The position numbers and the translations under genes are program-made. Shown piece after piece: positions 46,801 through 59,757 of a stretch of DNA of 64,000 nucleotides; the first letter of the stretch is position 1; each line of letters starts with the position of its first letter. The notes under the pieces were generated by a model, which saw nothing but the letters and a program-made list of their open reading frames with translations, made no database searches and had not been told where the DNA came from. This stretch comes from Rhynchopus euleeides (lineage: Eukaryota > Euglenozoa > Diplonemea > Diplonemida > Diplonemidae): the NCBI GenBank assembly GCA_963210315.1, contig OY723273.1, positions 2,284,322-2,348,321 of the forward strand, in the 5' to 3' direction.

Positions 46801-49800
46801 CAGATTCCTGAAAACCTGGAGCTGTGGGCATTCAGATTCCTGAAAACCTGGAGCTGTGGGCATTCAGATTCCTGAAAACCTGGAGCTGTGGGCATTCAGA
46901 GTTCAGAAAACCTGGAGGTGTGGGCATTCAGATTCCTGAAAACCTGGAGCTGTGGGCATTCAGATTCCTGAAAACCTGGAGCTGTGGGCATTCAGATTGC
47001 TGAAAACCTGGAGCTGTGGGCATTCAGAGTTCAGAAAACCTGGAGCTGTGGGCATTCAGAGTTCAGAAAACCTGGAGGTGTGGGCATTCAGATTCCTGAA
47101 TACCTGGAGCTGTGGGCATTCAGATTCCTGAAAACCTGGAGCTGTGGGCATTCAGAGTTCAGAAAACCTGGAGCTGTGGGCATTCAGATTCCTGAAAACC
47201 TGGAGCTGTGGGCATTCAGATTCCTGAAAACCTGGAGCTGTGGGCATTCAGATTCCTGGAAACCTGGAGCTGTGGGCATTCAGATTCCTGAAAACCTGGA
47301 GCTGTGGGCATTCAGATTCCTGAAAACCTGGAGCTGTGGGCATTCAGATTCCTGAAAACCTGGAGCTGTGGGCATTCAGATTCCTGAAAACCTGGAGCTG
47401 TGGGCATTCAGATTCCTGAAAACCTGGAGCTGTGGGCATTCAGATTGCTGAAAACCTGGAGCTGTGGGCATTCAGAGTTCAGAAAACCTGGAGCTGTGGG
47501 CATTCAGATTCCTGAAAACCTGGAGCTGTGGGCATTCAGAGTTCAGAAAACCTGGAGGTGTGGGCATTCAGATTCCTGAAAACCTGGAGCTGTGGGCATT
47601 CAGATTCCTGAAAACCTGGAGCTGTGGGCATTCAGATTGCTGAAAACCTGGAGCTGTGGGCATTCAGATTGCTGAAAACCTGGAGCTGTGGGCATTCAGA
47701 GTTCAGAAAACCTGGAGCTGTGGGCATTCAGATTCCTGAAAACCTGGAGCTGTGGGCATTCAGAGTTCAGAAAACCTGGAGGTGTGGGCATTCAGATTCC
47801 TGAAAACCTGGAGCTGTGGGCATTCAGATTCCTGAAAACCTGGAGCTGTGGGCATTCAGAGTTCAGAAAACCTGGAGCTGTGGGCATTCAGATTCCTGAA
47901 AACCTGGAGCTGTGGGCATTCAGATTCCTGAAAACCTGGAGCTGTGGGCATTCAGATTCCTGAAAACCTGGAGCTGTGGGCATTCAGATTCCTGAAAACC
48001 TGGAGCTGTGGGCATTCAGATTCCTGAAAACCTGGAGCTGTGGGCATTCAGATTCCTGAAAACCTGGAGCTGTGGGCATTCAGATTCCTGAAAACATGGA
48101 GCTGTGGGCATTCAGATTCCTGAAAACCTGGAGCTGTGGGCATTCAGATTCCTGAAAACCTGGAGCTGTGGGCATTCAGATTCCTGAAAACCTGGAGCTG
48201 TGGGCATTCAGATTGCTGAAAACCTGGAGCTGTGGGCATTCAGAGTTCAGAAAACCTGGAGCTGTGGGCATTCAGAGTTCAGAAAACCTGGAGGTGTGGG
48301 CATTGAGATTCCTGAATACCTGGAGCTGTGGGCATTCAGATTCCTGAAAACCTGGAGCTGTGGGCATTCAGAGTTCAGAAAACCTGGAGCTGTGGGCATT
48401 CAGATTCCTGAAAACCTGGAGCTGTGGGCATTCAGATTCCTGAAAACCTGGAGCTGTGGGCATTCAGATTCCTGAAAACCTGGAGCTGTGGGCATTCAGA
48501 TTCCTGAAAACCTGGAGCTGTGGGCATTCAGATTCCTGAAAACCTGGAGCTGTGGGCATTCAGATTCCTGAAAACCTGGAGCTGTGGGCATTCAGATTCC
48601 TGAAAACCTGGAGCTGTGGGCATTCAGATTCCTGAAAACCTGGAGCTGTGGGCATTCAGATTGCTGAAAACCTGGAGCTGTGGGCATTCAGAGTTCAGAA
48701 AACCTGGAGCTGTGGGCATTCAGATTCCTGAAAACCTGGAGCTGTGGGCATTCAGAGTTCAGAAAACCTGGAGGTGTGGGCATTCAGATTCCTGAAAACC
48801 TGGAGCTGTGGGCATTCAGATTCCTGAAAACCTGGAGCTGTGGGCATTCAGATTGCTGAAAACCTGGAGCTGTGGGCATTCAGATTGCTGAAAACCTGGA
48901 GCTGTGGGCATTCAGAGTTCAGAACACCTGGAGCTGTGGGCATTCAGATTCCTGAAAACCTGGAGCTGTGGGCATTCAGAGTTCAGAAAACCTGGAGGTG
49001 TGGGCATTCAGATTCCTGAAAACCTGGAGCTGTGGGCATTCAGATTCCTGAAAACCTGGAGCTGTGGGCATTCAGATTCCTGAAAACCTGGAGCTGTGGG
49101 CATTCAGATTCCTGAAAACCTGGAGCTGTGGGCATTCAGATTCCTGAAAACCTGGAGCTGTGGGCATTCAGATTCCTGAAAACCTGGAGCTGTGGGCATT
49201 CAGATTCCTGAAAACCTGGAGCTGTGGGCATTCAGATTCCTGAAAACCTGGAGCTGTGGGCATTCAGATTCCTGAAAACCTGGAGCTGTGGGCATTCAGA
49301 TTCCTGAAAACCTGGAGCTGTGGGCATTCAGATTCCTGAAAACCTGGAGCTGTGGGCATTCAGATTCCTGAAAACCTGGAGCTGTGGGCATTCAGAGTTC
49401 AGAAAACCTGGAGGTGTGGGCATTCAGATTCCTGAAAACCTGGAGCTGTGGGCATTCAGATTCCTGAAAACCTGGAGCTGTGGGCATTCAGATTGCTGAA
49501 AACCTGGAGCTGTGGGCATTCAGAGTTCAGAAAACCTGGAGCTGTGGGCATTCAGATTCCTGAAAACCTGGAGCTGTGGGCATTCAGATTGCTGAAAACC
49601 TGGAGCTGTGGGCATTCAGAGTTCAGAAAACCTGGAGGTGTGGGCATTCAGATTCCTGAATACCTGGAGCTGTGGGCATTCAGATTCCTGAAAACCTGGA
49701 GCTGTGGGCATTCAGATTCCTGAAAACATGGAGCTGTGGGCATTCAGATTCCTGAAAACCTGGAGCTGTGGGCATTCAGATTCCTGAAAACCTGGAGCTG

Positions 49801-52800
49801 TGGGCATTCAGATTCCTGAAAACCTGGAGCTGTGGGCATTCAGATTCCTGAAAACCTGGAGCTGTGGGCATTCAGATTCCTGAAAACCTGGAGCTGTGGG
49901 CATTCAGATTCCTGAAAACCTGGAGCTGTGGGCATTCAGATTCCTGAAAACCTGGAGCTGTGGGCATTCAGATTCCTGAAAACCTGGAGCTGTGGGCATT
50001 CAGATTCCTGAAAACCTGGAGCTGTGGGCATTCAGATTCCTGAAAACCTGGAGCTGTGGGCATTCAGATTCCTGAAAACCTGGAGCTGTGGGCATTCAGA
50101 TTCCTGAAAACCTGGAGCTGTGGGCATTCAGATTCCTGAAAACCTGGAGCTGTGGGCATTCAGATTCCTGAAAACCTGGAGCTGTGGGCATTCAGATTCC
50201 TGAAAACCTGGAGCTGTGGGCATTCAGATTCCTGAAAACCTGGAGCTGTGGGCATTCAGATTCCTGAAAACCTGGAGCTGTGGGCATTCAGATTCCTGAA
50301 AACCTGGAGCTGTGGGCATTCAGATTCCTGAAAACCTGGAGCTGTGGGCATTCAGATTCCTGAAAACCTGGAGCTGTGGGCATTCAGATTCCTGAAAACC
50401 TGGAGCTGTGGGCATTCAGATTCCTGAAAACCTGGAGCTGTGGGCATTCAGATTCCTGAAAACCTGGAGCTGTGGGCATTCAGATTCCTGAAAACCTGGA
50501 GCTGTGGGCATTCAGAGTTCAGAAAACCTGGAGGTGTGGGCATTCAGATTCCTGAAAACCTGGAGCTGTGGGCATTCAGATTCCTGAAAACCTGGAGCTG
50601 TGGGCATTCAGATTGCTGAAAACCTGGAGCTGTGGGCATTCAGAGTTCAGAAAACCTGGAGCTGTGGGCATTCAGAGTTCAGAAAACCTGGAGGTGTGGG
50701 CATTCAGATTCCTGAATACCTGGAGCTGTGGGCATTCAGATTCCTGAAAACCTGGAGCTGTGGGCATTCAGAGTTCAGAAAACCTGGAGCTGTGGGCATT
50801 CAGATTCCTGAAAACCTGGAGCTGTGGGCATTCAGATTCCTGAAAACCTGGAGCTGTGGGCATTCAGATTCCTGAAAACCTGGAGCTGTGGGCATTCAGA
50901 TTCCTGAAAACCTGGAGCTGTGGGCATTCAGATTCCTGAAAACCTGGAGCTGTGGGCATTCAGATTCCTGAAAACCTGGAGCTGTGGGCATTCAGATTCC
51001 TGAAAACCTGGAGCTGTGGGCATTCAGATTCCTGAAAACCTGGAGCTGTGGGCATTCAGATTGCTGAAAACCTGGAGCTGTGGGCATTCAGAGTTCAGAA
51101 AACCTGGAGCTGTGGGCATTCAGATTCCTGAAAACCTGGAGCTGTGGGCATTCAGAGTTCAGAAAACCTGGAGGTGTGGGCATTCAGATTCCTGAAAACC
51201 TGGAGCTGTGGGCATTCAGATTCCTGAAAACCTGGAGCTGTGGGCATTCAGATTGCTGAAAACCTGGAGCTGTGGGCATTCAGATTGCTGAAAACCTGGA
51301 GCTGTGGGCATTCAGAGTTCAGAAAACCTGGAGCTGTGGGCATTCAGATTCCTGAAAACCTGGAGCTGTGGGCATTCAGAGTTCAGAAAACCTGGAGGTG
51401 TGGGCATTCAGATTCCTGAAAACCTGGAGCTGTGGGCATTCAGATTCCTGAAAACCTGGAGCTGTGGGCATTCAGAGTTCAGAAAACCTGGAGCTGTGGG
51501 CATTCAGATTCCTGAAAACCTGGAGCTGTGGGCATTCAGATTCCTGAAAACCTGGAGCTGTGGGCATTCAGATTCCTGAAAACCTGGAGCTGTGGGCATT
51601 CAGATTCCTGAAAACCTGGAGCTGTGGGCATTCAGATTCCTGAAAACCTGGAGCTGTGGGCATTCAGATTCCTGAAAACCTGGAGCTGTGGGCATTCAGA
51701 TTCCTGAAAACATGGAGCTGTGGGCATTCAGATTCCTGAAAACCTGGAGCTGTGGGCATTCAGATTCCTGAAAACCTGGAGCTGTGGGCATTCAGATTCC
51801 TGAAAACCTGGAGCTGTGGGCATTCAGATTGCTGAAAACCTGGAGCTGTGGGCATTCAGAGTTCAGAAAACCTGGAGCTGTGGGCATTCAGAGTTCAGAA
51901 AACCTGGAGGTGTGGGCATTGAGATTCCTGAATACCTGGAGCTGTGGGCATTCAGATTCCTGAAAACCTGGAGCTGTGGGCATTCAGAGTTCAGAAAACC
52001 TGGAGCTGTGGGCATTCAGATTCCTGAAAACCTGGAGCTGTGGGCATTCAGATTCCTGAAAACCTGGAGCTGTGGGCATTCAGATTCCTGAAAACCTGGA
52101 GCTGTGGGCATTCAGATTCCTGAAAACCTGGAGCTGTGGGCATTCAGATTCCTGAAAACCTGGAGCTGTGGGCATTCAGATTCCTGAAAACCTGGAGCTG
52201 TGGGCATTCAGATTCCTGAAAACCTGGAGCTGTGGGCATTCAGATTCCTGAAAACCTGGAGCTGTGGGCATTCAGATTGCTGAAAACCTGGAGCTGTGGG
52301 CATTCAGAGTTCAGAAAACCTGGAGCTGTGGGCATTCAGATTCCTGAAAACCTGGAGCTGTGGGCATTCAGAGTTCAGAAAACCTGGAGGTGTGGGCATT
52401 CAGATTCCTGAAAACCTGGAGCTGTGGGCATTCAGATTCCTGAAAACCTGGAGCTGTGGGCATTCAGATTGCTGAAAACCTGGAGCTGTGGGCATTCAGA
52501 TTGCTGAAAACCTGGAGCTGTGGGCATTCAGAGTTCAGAACACCTGGAGCTGTGGGCATTCAGATTCCTGAAAACCTGGAGCTGTGGGCATTCAGAGTTC
52601 AGAAAACCTGGAGGTGTGGGCATTCAGATTCCTGAAAACCTGGAGCTGTGGGCATTCAGATTCCTGAAAACCTGGAGCTGTGGGCATTCAGAGTTCAGAA
52701 AACCTGGAGCTGTGGGCATTCAGATTCCTGAAAACCTGGAGCTGTGGGCATTCAGATTCCTGAAAACCTGGAGCTGTGGGCATTCAGATTCCTGAAAACC

Positions 52801-54680
52801 TGGAGCTGTGGGCATTCAGATTCCTGAAAACCTGGAGCTGTGGGCATTCAGATTCCTGAAAACCTGGAGCTGTGGGCATTCAGATTCCTGAAAACCTGGA
52901 GCTGTGGGCATTCAGATTCCTGAAAACATGGAGCTGTGGGCATTCAGATTCCTGAAAACCTGGAGCTGTGGGCATTCAGATTCCTGAAAACCTGGAGCTG
53001 TGGGCATTCAGAGTTCAGAAAACCTGGAGCTGTGGGCATTCAGATTCCTGAAAACCTGGAGCTGTGGGCATTCAGAGTTCAGAAAACCTGGAGCTGTGGG
53101 CATTCAGATTCCTGAAAACCTGGAGCTGTGGGCATTCAGAGTTCAGAAAACCTGGAGGTGTGGGCATTCAGATTCCTGAAAACCTGGAGCTGTGGGCATT
53201 CAGATTCCTGAAAACCTGGAGCTGTGGGCATTCAGAGTTCAGAAAACGTGGAGCTGTGGGCATTCAGATTCCTGAAAACCTGGAGCTGTGGGCATTCAGA
53301 TTCCTGAAAACCTGGAGCTGTGGGCATTCAGATTCCTGAAAACGTGGAGCTGTGGGCATTCAGATTCCTGAAAACCTGGAGCTGTGGGCATTCAGATTCC
53401 TGAAAACCTGGAGCTGTGGGCATTCAGATTCCTGAAAACCTGGAGCTGTGGGCATTCAGATTCCTGAAAACCTGGAGCTGTGGGCATTCAGATTCCTGAA
53501 AACCTGGAGCTGTGGGCATTCAGATTCCTGAAAACCTGGAGCTGTGGGCATTCAGATTCCTGAAAACCTGGAGCTGTGGGCATTCAGATTCCTGAAAACC
53601 TGGAGCTGTGGGCATTCAGATTCCTGAAAACCTGGAGCTGTGGGCATTCAGATTCCTGAAAACCTGGAGCTGTGGGCATTCAGATTCCTGAAAACCTGGA
53701 GCTGTGGGCATTCAGATTCCTGAAAACCTGGAGCTGTGGGCATTCAGATTCCTGAAAACCTGGAGCTGTGGGCATTCAGATTCCTGAAAACCTGGAGCTG
53801 TGGGCATTCAGATTGCTGAAAACCTGGAGCTGTGGGCATTCAGAGTTCAGAAAACCTGGAGCTGTGGGCATTCAGATTCCTGAAAACCTGGAGCTGTGGG
53901 CTTTCAGAGTTCAGAAAACCTGGAGGTGTGGGCATTCAGATTCCTGAAAACCTGGAGCTGTGGGCATTCAGAGTTCAGAAAACCTGGAGGTGTGGGCATT
54001 CAGATTCCTGAAAACCAGGAGCTGTGGGCATTCAGATTCCTGAAAACCTGGAGCTGTGGGCTTTCAGAGTTCAGAAAACCTGGAGGTGTGGGCATTCAGA
54101 TTCCTGAAAACCTGGAGTTGAGGGCATTCAGATTCATGAAAACCTGGAGCTGTGGGCATTCAGATTCCTGAAAACCTGGAGTTGAGGGCATTCAGATTCA
54201 TGAAAACCTGGAGCTGTGGGCATTCAGATTCCTGAAAACCTGGAGCTGTGGGCATTCAGAGTTCAGAAAACCTGGAGGTGTGGGCATTCAGATTCCTGAA
54301 AACCTGGAGCTGTGGGCATTCAGATTCCTGAAAACCTGGAGCTGTGGGCATTCAGAGTTCAGAAAACCTGGAGGTGTGGGCATTCAGATTCCTGAAAACC
54401 TGGAGCTGTGGGCATTCAGAGTTCAGAAAACCTGGAGCTGTGGGCATTCAGATTCCTGAAAACCTGGAGCTGTGGGCATTCAGAGTTCAGAAAACCTGGA
54501 GCTGTCGGCATTCAGATTCCTGAAAACCTGGAGCTGTGGGCATTCAGAGTTCAGAAAACCTGGAGCTGTCGGCATTCAGATTCCTGAAAACCTGGAGCTG
54601 TGGGCATTCAGAGTTCAGAAAACCTGGAGCTGTGGGCATTCAGATTCCTGAAAACCTGGAGCTGTGGGCATTCAGAGTTC
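43884..54680 (+). repeat. 32-bp satellite array, about 337 copies
   Basis: The unit reads GAGCTGTGGGCATTCAG followed by ATTCCTGAAAACCTG, 32 bp in all. Variants replace ATTCCTG with AGTTCAG or ATTGCTG, and CTGTG with GTGTG. The same unit position recurs at 44008, 45832, 49448, 52520 and 54600, and every spacing is an exact multiple of 32, so at least 331 successive units contain no net indel. Since 32 is not a multiple of three and the unit carries TGA, no long frame survives; the 91-residue frames found here are not genes. Divergence rises over the last kilobase (about 53.9-54.6 kb), as expected at an array edge. Confidence 0.97.
45000..52690 (+). repeat. 3616-bp higher-order repeat (113 units), about two copies
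   Basis: Rare variants recur exactly 3616 bp apart: GAGATT at 48304 and 51920, GAACACC at 48923 and 52539, ACATGG at 46110/49726 and 48094/51710, and the GAATACC variant pairs. The left limit lies between 44992 and 45779, because the ACATGG at 44990 has no partner; the right limit is near 52.6-52.7 kb. A nested 1216-bp (38-unit) relation links the variant blocks at 46984/48200 and 50600/51816. Confidence 0.85.
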
Positions 54681-54688
54681 AATAAGCC

Positions 54689-57600
54689 ACCCGCAAACCC
54701 GCAAACCCGCAAACCCGCAAACCCGCAAACCCGCAAACCCGCAAACCCGCAAACCCGCAAACCCGCAAACCCGCAAACCCGCAAACCCGCAAACCCGCAA
54801 ACCCGCAAACCCGCAAACCCGCAAACCCGCAAACCCGCAAACCCGCAAACCCGCAAACCCGCAAACCCGCAAACCCGCAAACCCGCAAACCCGCAAACCC
54901 GCAAACCCGCAAACCCGCAAACCCGCAAACCCGCAAACCCGCAAACCCGCAAACCCGCAAACCCGCAAACCCGCAAACCCGCAAACCCGCAAACCCGCAA
55001 ACCCGCAAACCCGCAAACCCGCAAACCCGCAAACCCGCAAACCCGCAAACCCGCAAACCCGCAAACCCGCAAACCCGCAAACCCGCAAACCCGCAAACCC
55101 GCAAACCCGCAAACCCGCAAACCCGCAAACCCGCAAACCCGCAAACCCGCAAACCCGCAAACCCGCAAACCCGCAAACCCGCAAACCCGCAAACCCGCAA
55201 ACCCGCAAACCCGCAAACCCGCAAACCCGCAAACCCGCAAACCCGCAAACCCGCAAACCCGCAAACCCGCAAACCCGCAAACCCGCAAACCCGCAAACCC
55301 GCAAACCCGCAAACCCGCAAACCCGCAAACCCGCAAACCCGCAAACCCGCAAACCCGCAAACCCGCAAACCCGCAAACCCGCAAACCCGCAAACCCGCAA
55401 ACCCGCAAACCCGCAAACCCGCAAACCCGCAAACCCGCAAACCCGCAAACCCGCAAACCCGCAAACCCGCAAACCCGCAAACCCGCAAACCCGCAAACCC
55501 GCAAACCCGCAAACCCGCAAACCCGCAAACCCGCAAACCCGCAAACCCGCAAACCCGCAAACCCGCAAACCCGCAAACCCGCAAACCCGCAAACCCGCAA
55601 ACCCGCAAACCCGCAAACCCGCAAACCCGCAAACCCGCAAACCCGCAAACCCGCAAACCCGCAAACCCGCAAACCCGCAAACCCGCAAACCCGCAAACCC
55701 GCAAACCCGCAAACCCGCAAACCCGCAAACCCGCAAACCCGCAAACCCGCAAACCCGCAAACCCGCAAACCCGCAAACCCGCAAACCCGCAAACCCGCAA
55801 ACCCGCAAACCCGCAAACCCGCAAACCCGCAAACCCGCAAACCCGCAAACCCGCAAACCCGCAAACCCGCAAACCCGCAAACCCGCAAACCCGCAAACCC
55901 GCAAACCCGCAAACCCGCAAACCCGCAAACCCGCAAACCCGCAAACCCGCAAACCCGCAAACCCGCAAACCCGCAAACCCGCAAACCCGCAAACCCGCAA
56001 ACCCGCAAACCCGCAAACCCGCAAACCCGCAAACCCGCAAACCCGCAAACCCGCAAACCCGCAAACCCGCAAACCCGCAAACCCGCAAACCCGCAAACCC
56101 GCAAACCCGCAAACCCGCAAACCCGCAAACCCGCAAACCCGCAAACCCGCAAACCCGCAAACCCGCAAACCCGCAAACCCGCAAACCCGCAAACCCGCAA
56201 ACCCGCAAACCCGCAAACCCGCAAACCCGCAAACCCGCAAACCCGCAAACCCGCAAACCCGCAAACCCGCAAACCCGCAAACCCGCAAACCCGCAAACCC
56301 GCAAACCCGCAAACCCGCAAACCCGCAAACCCGCAAACCCGCAAACCCGCAAACCCGCAAACCCGCAAACCCGCAAACCCGCAAACCCGCAAACCCGCAA
56401 ACCCGCAAACCCGCAAACCCGCAAACCCGCAAACCCGCAAACCCGCAAACCCGCAAACCCGCAAACCCGCAAACCCGCAAACCCGCAAACCCGCAAACCC
56501 GCAAACCCGCAAACCCGCAAACCCGCAAACCCGCAAACCCGCAAACCCGCAAACCCGCAAACCCGCAAACCCGCAAACCCGCAAACCCGCAAACCCGCAA
56601 ACCCGCAAACCCGCAAACCCGCAAACCCGCAAACCCGCAAACCCGCAAACCCGCAAACCCGCAAACCCGCAAACCCGCAAACCCGCAAACCCGCAAACCC
56701 GCAAACCCGCAAACCCGCAAACCCGCAAACCCGCAAACCCGCAAACCCGCAAACCCGCAAACCCGCAAACCCGCAAACCCGCAAACCCGCAAACCCGCAA
56801 ACCCGCAAACCCGCAAACCCGCAAACCCGCAAACCCGCAAACCCGCAAACCCGCAAACCCGCAAACCCGCAAACCCGCAAACCCGCAAACCCGCAAACCC
56901 GCAAACCCGCAAACCCGCAAACCCGCAAACCCGCAAACCCGCAAACCCGCAAACCCGCAAACCCGCAAACCCGCAAACCCGCAAACCCGCAAACCCGCAA
57001 ACCCGCAAACCCGCAAACCCGCAAACCCGCAAACCCGCAAACCCGCAAACCCGCAAACCCGCAAACCCGCAAACCCGCAAACCCGCAAACCCGCAAACCC
57101 GCAAACCCGCAAACCCGCAAACCCGCAAACCCGCAAACCCGCAAACCCGCAAACCCGCAAACCCGCAAACCCGCAAACCCGCAAACCCGCAAACCCGCAA
57201 ACCCGCAAACCCGCAAACCCGCAAACCCGCAAACCCGCAAACCCGCAAACCCGCAAACCCGCAAACCCGCAAACCCGCAAACCCGCAAACCCGCAAACCC
57301 GCAAACCCGCAAACCCGCAAACCCGCAAACCCGCAAACCCGCAAACCCGCAAACCCGCAAACCCGCAAACCCGCAAACCCGCAAACCCGCAAACCCGCAA
57401 ACCCGCAAACCCGCAAACCCGCAAACCCGCAAACCCGCAAACCCGCAAACCCGCAAACCCGCAAACCCGCAAACCCGCAAACCCGCAAACCCGCAAACCC
57501 GCAAACCCGCAAACCCGCAAACCCGCAAACCCGCAAACCCGCAAACCCGCAAACCCGCAAACCCGCAAACCCGCAAACCCGCAAACCCGCAAACCCGCAA

Positions 57601-58870
57601 ACCCGCAAACCCGCAAACCCGCAAACCCGCAAACCCGCAAACCCGCAAACCCGCAAACCCGCAAACCCGCAAACCCGCAAACCCGCAAACCCGCAAACCC
57701 GCAAACCCGCAAACCCGCAAACCCGCAAACCCGCAAACCCGCAAACCCGCAAACCCGCAAACCCGCAAACCCGCAAACCCGCAAACCCGCAAACCCGCAA
57801 ACCCGCAAACCCGCAAACCCGCAAACCCGCAAACCCGCAAACCCGCAAACCCGCAAACCCGCAAACCCGCAAACCCGCAAACCCGCAAACCCGCAAACCC
57901 GCAAACCCGCAAACCCGCAAACCCGCAAACCCGCAAACCCGCAAACCCGCAAACCCGCAAACCCGCAAACCCGCAAACCCGCAAACCCGCAAACCCGCAA
58001 ACCCGCAAACCCGCAAACCCGCAAACCCGCAAACCCGCAAACCCGCAAACCCGCAAACCCGCAAACCCGCAAACCCGCAAACCCGCAAACCCGCAAACCC
58101 GCAAACCCGCAAACCCGCAAACCCGCAAACCCGCAAACCCGCAAACCCGCAAACCCGCAAACCCGCAAACCCGCAAACCCGCAAACCCGCAAACCCGCAA
58201 ACCCGCAAACCCGCAAACCCGCAAACCCGCAAACCCGCAAACCCGCAAACCCGCAAACCCGCAAACCCGCAAACCCGCAAACCCGCAAACCCGCAAACCC
58301 GCAAACCCGCAAACCCGCAAACCCGCAAACCCGCAAACCCGCAAACCCGCAAACCCGCAAACCCGCAAACCCGCAAACCCGCAAACCCGCAAACCCGCAA
58401 ACCCGCAAACCCGCAAACCCGCAAACCCGCAAACCCGCAAACCCGCAAACCCGCAAACCCGCAAACCCGCAAACCCGCAAACCCGCAAACCCGCAAACCC
58501 GCAAACCCGCAAACCCGCAAACCCGCAAACCCGCAAACCCGCAAACCCGCAAACCCGCAAACCCGCAAACCCGCAAACCCGCAAACCCGCAAACCCGCAA
58601 ACCCGCAAACCCGCAAACCCGCAAACCCGCAAACCCGCAAACCCGCAAACCCGCAAACCCGCAAACCCGCAAACCCGCAAACCCGCAAACCCGCAAACCC
58701 GCAAACCCGCAAACCCGCAAACCCGCAAACCCGCAAACCCGCAAACCCGCAAACCCGCAAACCCGCAAACCCGCAAACCCGCAAACCCGCAAACCCGCAA
58801 ACCCGCAAACCCGCAAACCCGCAAACCCGCAAACCCGCAAACCCGCAAACCCGCAAACCCGCAAACCCGC
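54689..58870 (+). repeat. 8-bp tandem array (CCCGCAAA)n, array 1, ~523 copies
   Basis: An uninterrupted run of an 8-bp repeat spans 4182 bp; I saw no variant unit. The minus strand reads TTTGCGGG. Three units make 24 nt with no stop in any frame, so all six frames stay open; the predicted PQTRKPAN and AGLRVCGF polymers are artefacts. The array begins abruptly within a 32-bp satellite unit and ends at ACTAGAAATATAAGC. Confidence 0.97.
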
Positions 58871-58984
58871 ACTAGAAATATAAGCACCCGTGTCGAACCA
58901 TCCTGCGTCATAGCACAGGTGCAGTGAGGAATGCCGTCTCGTCTCCGGAGTGACCTCTAGCACCGGTGGGTTTGTTGCTAACCT

Positions 58985-59163
58985 GTGGCGGCCTTGTTGA
59001 CTGGTGCTGCAGTACACGGGTCGGCGGGCCGTGGCCCGGCGGTGGCGGTCGGCCGCTCCGCGTCGGGGCGCTTCGCGCCCCTCCTCTCCGCCTGGCCTCC
59101 CGCCACCGCCGGGCCACGGCCCGCCGACCCGTGTACTGCAGCACCAGTCAACAAGACTGCCAC
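58985..59163. repeat. GC-rich hairpin in spacer copy 1
   Basis: A 56-bp perfect arm (58993-59048) pairs with 59100-59155 and extends to about 64 bp with two mismatches. The 51-nt loop holds a smaller hairpin, GGGGCGCTTCGCGCCCC. The arms contain two nested GGGCC-type palindromes (GGGCCGTGGCCC). Confidence 0.93.
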
Positions 59164-59368
59164 ACAGGGCTGCAGGCATCATGTTCAGGCGTAAGCACCC
59201 GTAAGCACCCGTCAGTAGTCTGACTCTTCTCAAGAACTCACAGGGTCATTGTACACCTGTGAGGTCACCCGCATACCTACGTGCTGGTGCCATATGAGAA
59301 GTTAGCAGGGGCAGGGGTGGGATAGTACTGACGTGGGTGAAAAGTGGGGTTTTTGCCCAGACCCCCCC

Positions 59369-59733
59369 AAAATGGCCACTTTCTGCAGGAAAATCCAAAA
59401 TTCAGTCACCCAAGTAAATCATGAAAAATTTCACCAAACATGTCTGTGTCACGTGTGGAGTCATATCCGGAGTCAGTGCGTGACACGGTGCCATCGGACG
59501 ACCACGGAAACGGAGCAGAGGGTCCAGCAAAAAAATACCCCATCCTGGGCAAAATGGCCATTTTCCTAAGGAAAATCCAAAAATGAGTCACGCAAGTAAA
59601 TAATTAAAATTTGCGAACCAAATTTTGGGCTCCAATCTGGGGCTGTTTCCGGAGTCCGTGCGTTTCACGGTGTATCTGGACCACCTCCGAAACATAGCAG
59701 AGTTAGTGCATGCAGTCTCGCAGTTTTTTGACC
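59369..59733 (+). repeat. Diverged 182-bp dimer in spacer copy 1
   Basis: AAAATGGCCA(C/T)TTTC begins both halves (59369 and 59551). It is followed in both by GGAAAATCCAAAA, GTCAC(C/G)CAAGTAAAT, TTTCCGGAGTC-like, a CACGGTG core, GGACCAC/CGACCAC and a run of T or A then C. The halves have diverged but stay colinear, indicating an old tandem duplication. The dimer is present in all three spacers. Confidence 0.75.
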
Positions 59734-59757
59734 CCCCTACCCGCAATACAGTATAAT

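Larger units (their letters stand above)
58871..59757 (+). repeat. 887-bp spacer between 8-bp arrays, copy 1
   Basis: It begins ACTAGAAATATAAGC and ends CAGTATAATA. It contains a GC-rich hairpin (58985-59163), a short TAAGCACCCG repeat near 59191-59212 and a diverged 182-bp dimer (59369-59733). It has the same length as copies 2 and 3, and by reading it is identical to copy 3. No gene is supported; frames crossing it continue into the 8-bp array. Confidence 0.95.

Noticed and set aside
44008-54171. Recurring 91-155 residue frames such as those at 44168 and 46984
   Set aside because: They are GTG-initiated 32-residue-periodic readings of the satellite, opened only where AGTTCAG variants remove the TGA.
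43884-54680. CRISPR array, because the unit is 32 bp and highly regular
   Set aside because: There are no variable spacers between units, no cas genes, and the surrounding genes are eukaryotic with introns. It is a simple satellite.
54600-58911. Four open frames of about 1,400-1,540 codons on both strands
   Set aside because: The 8-bp unit has no stop in any frame when repeated (24-nt period), so any array of it is open in six frames. There is no unique coding sequence in them beyond a few flanking codons.
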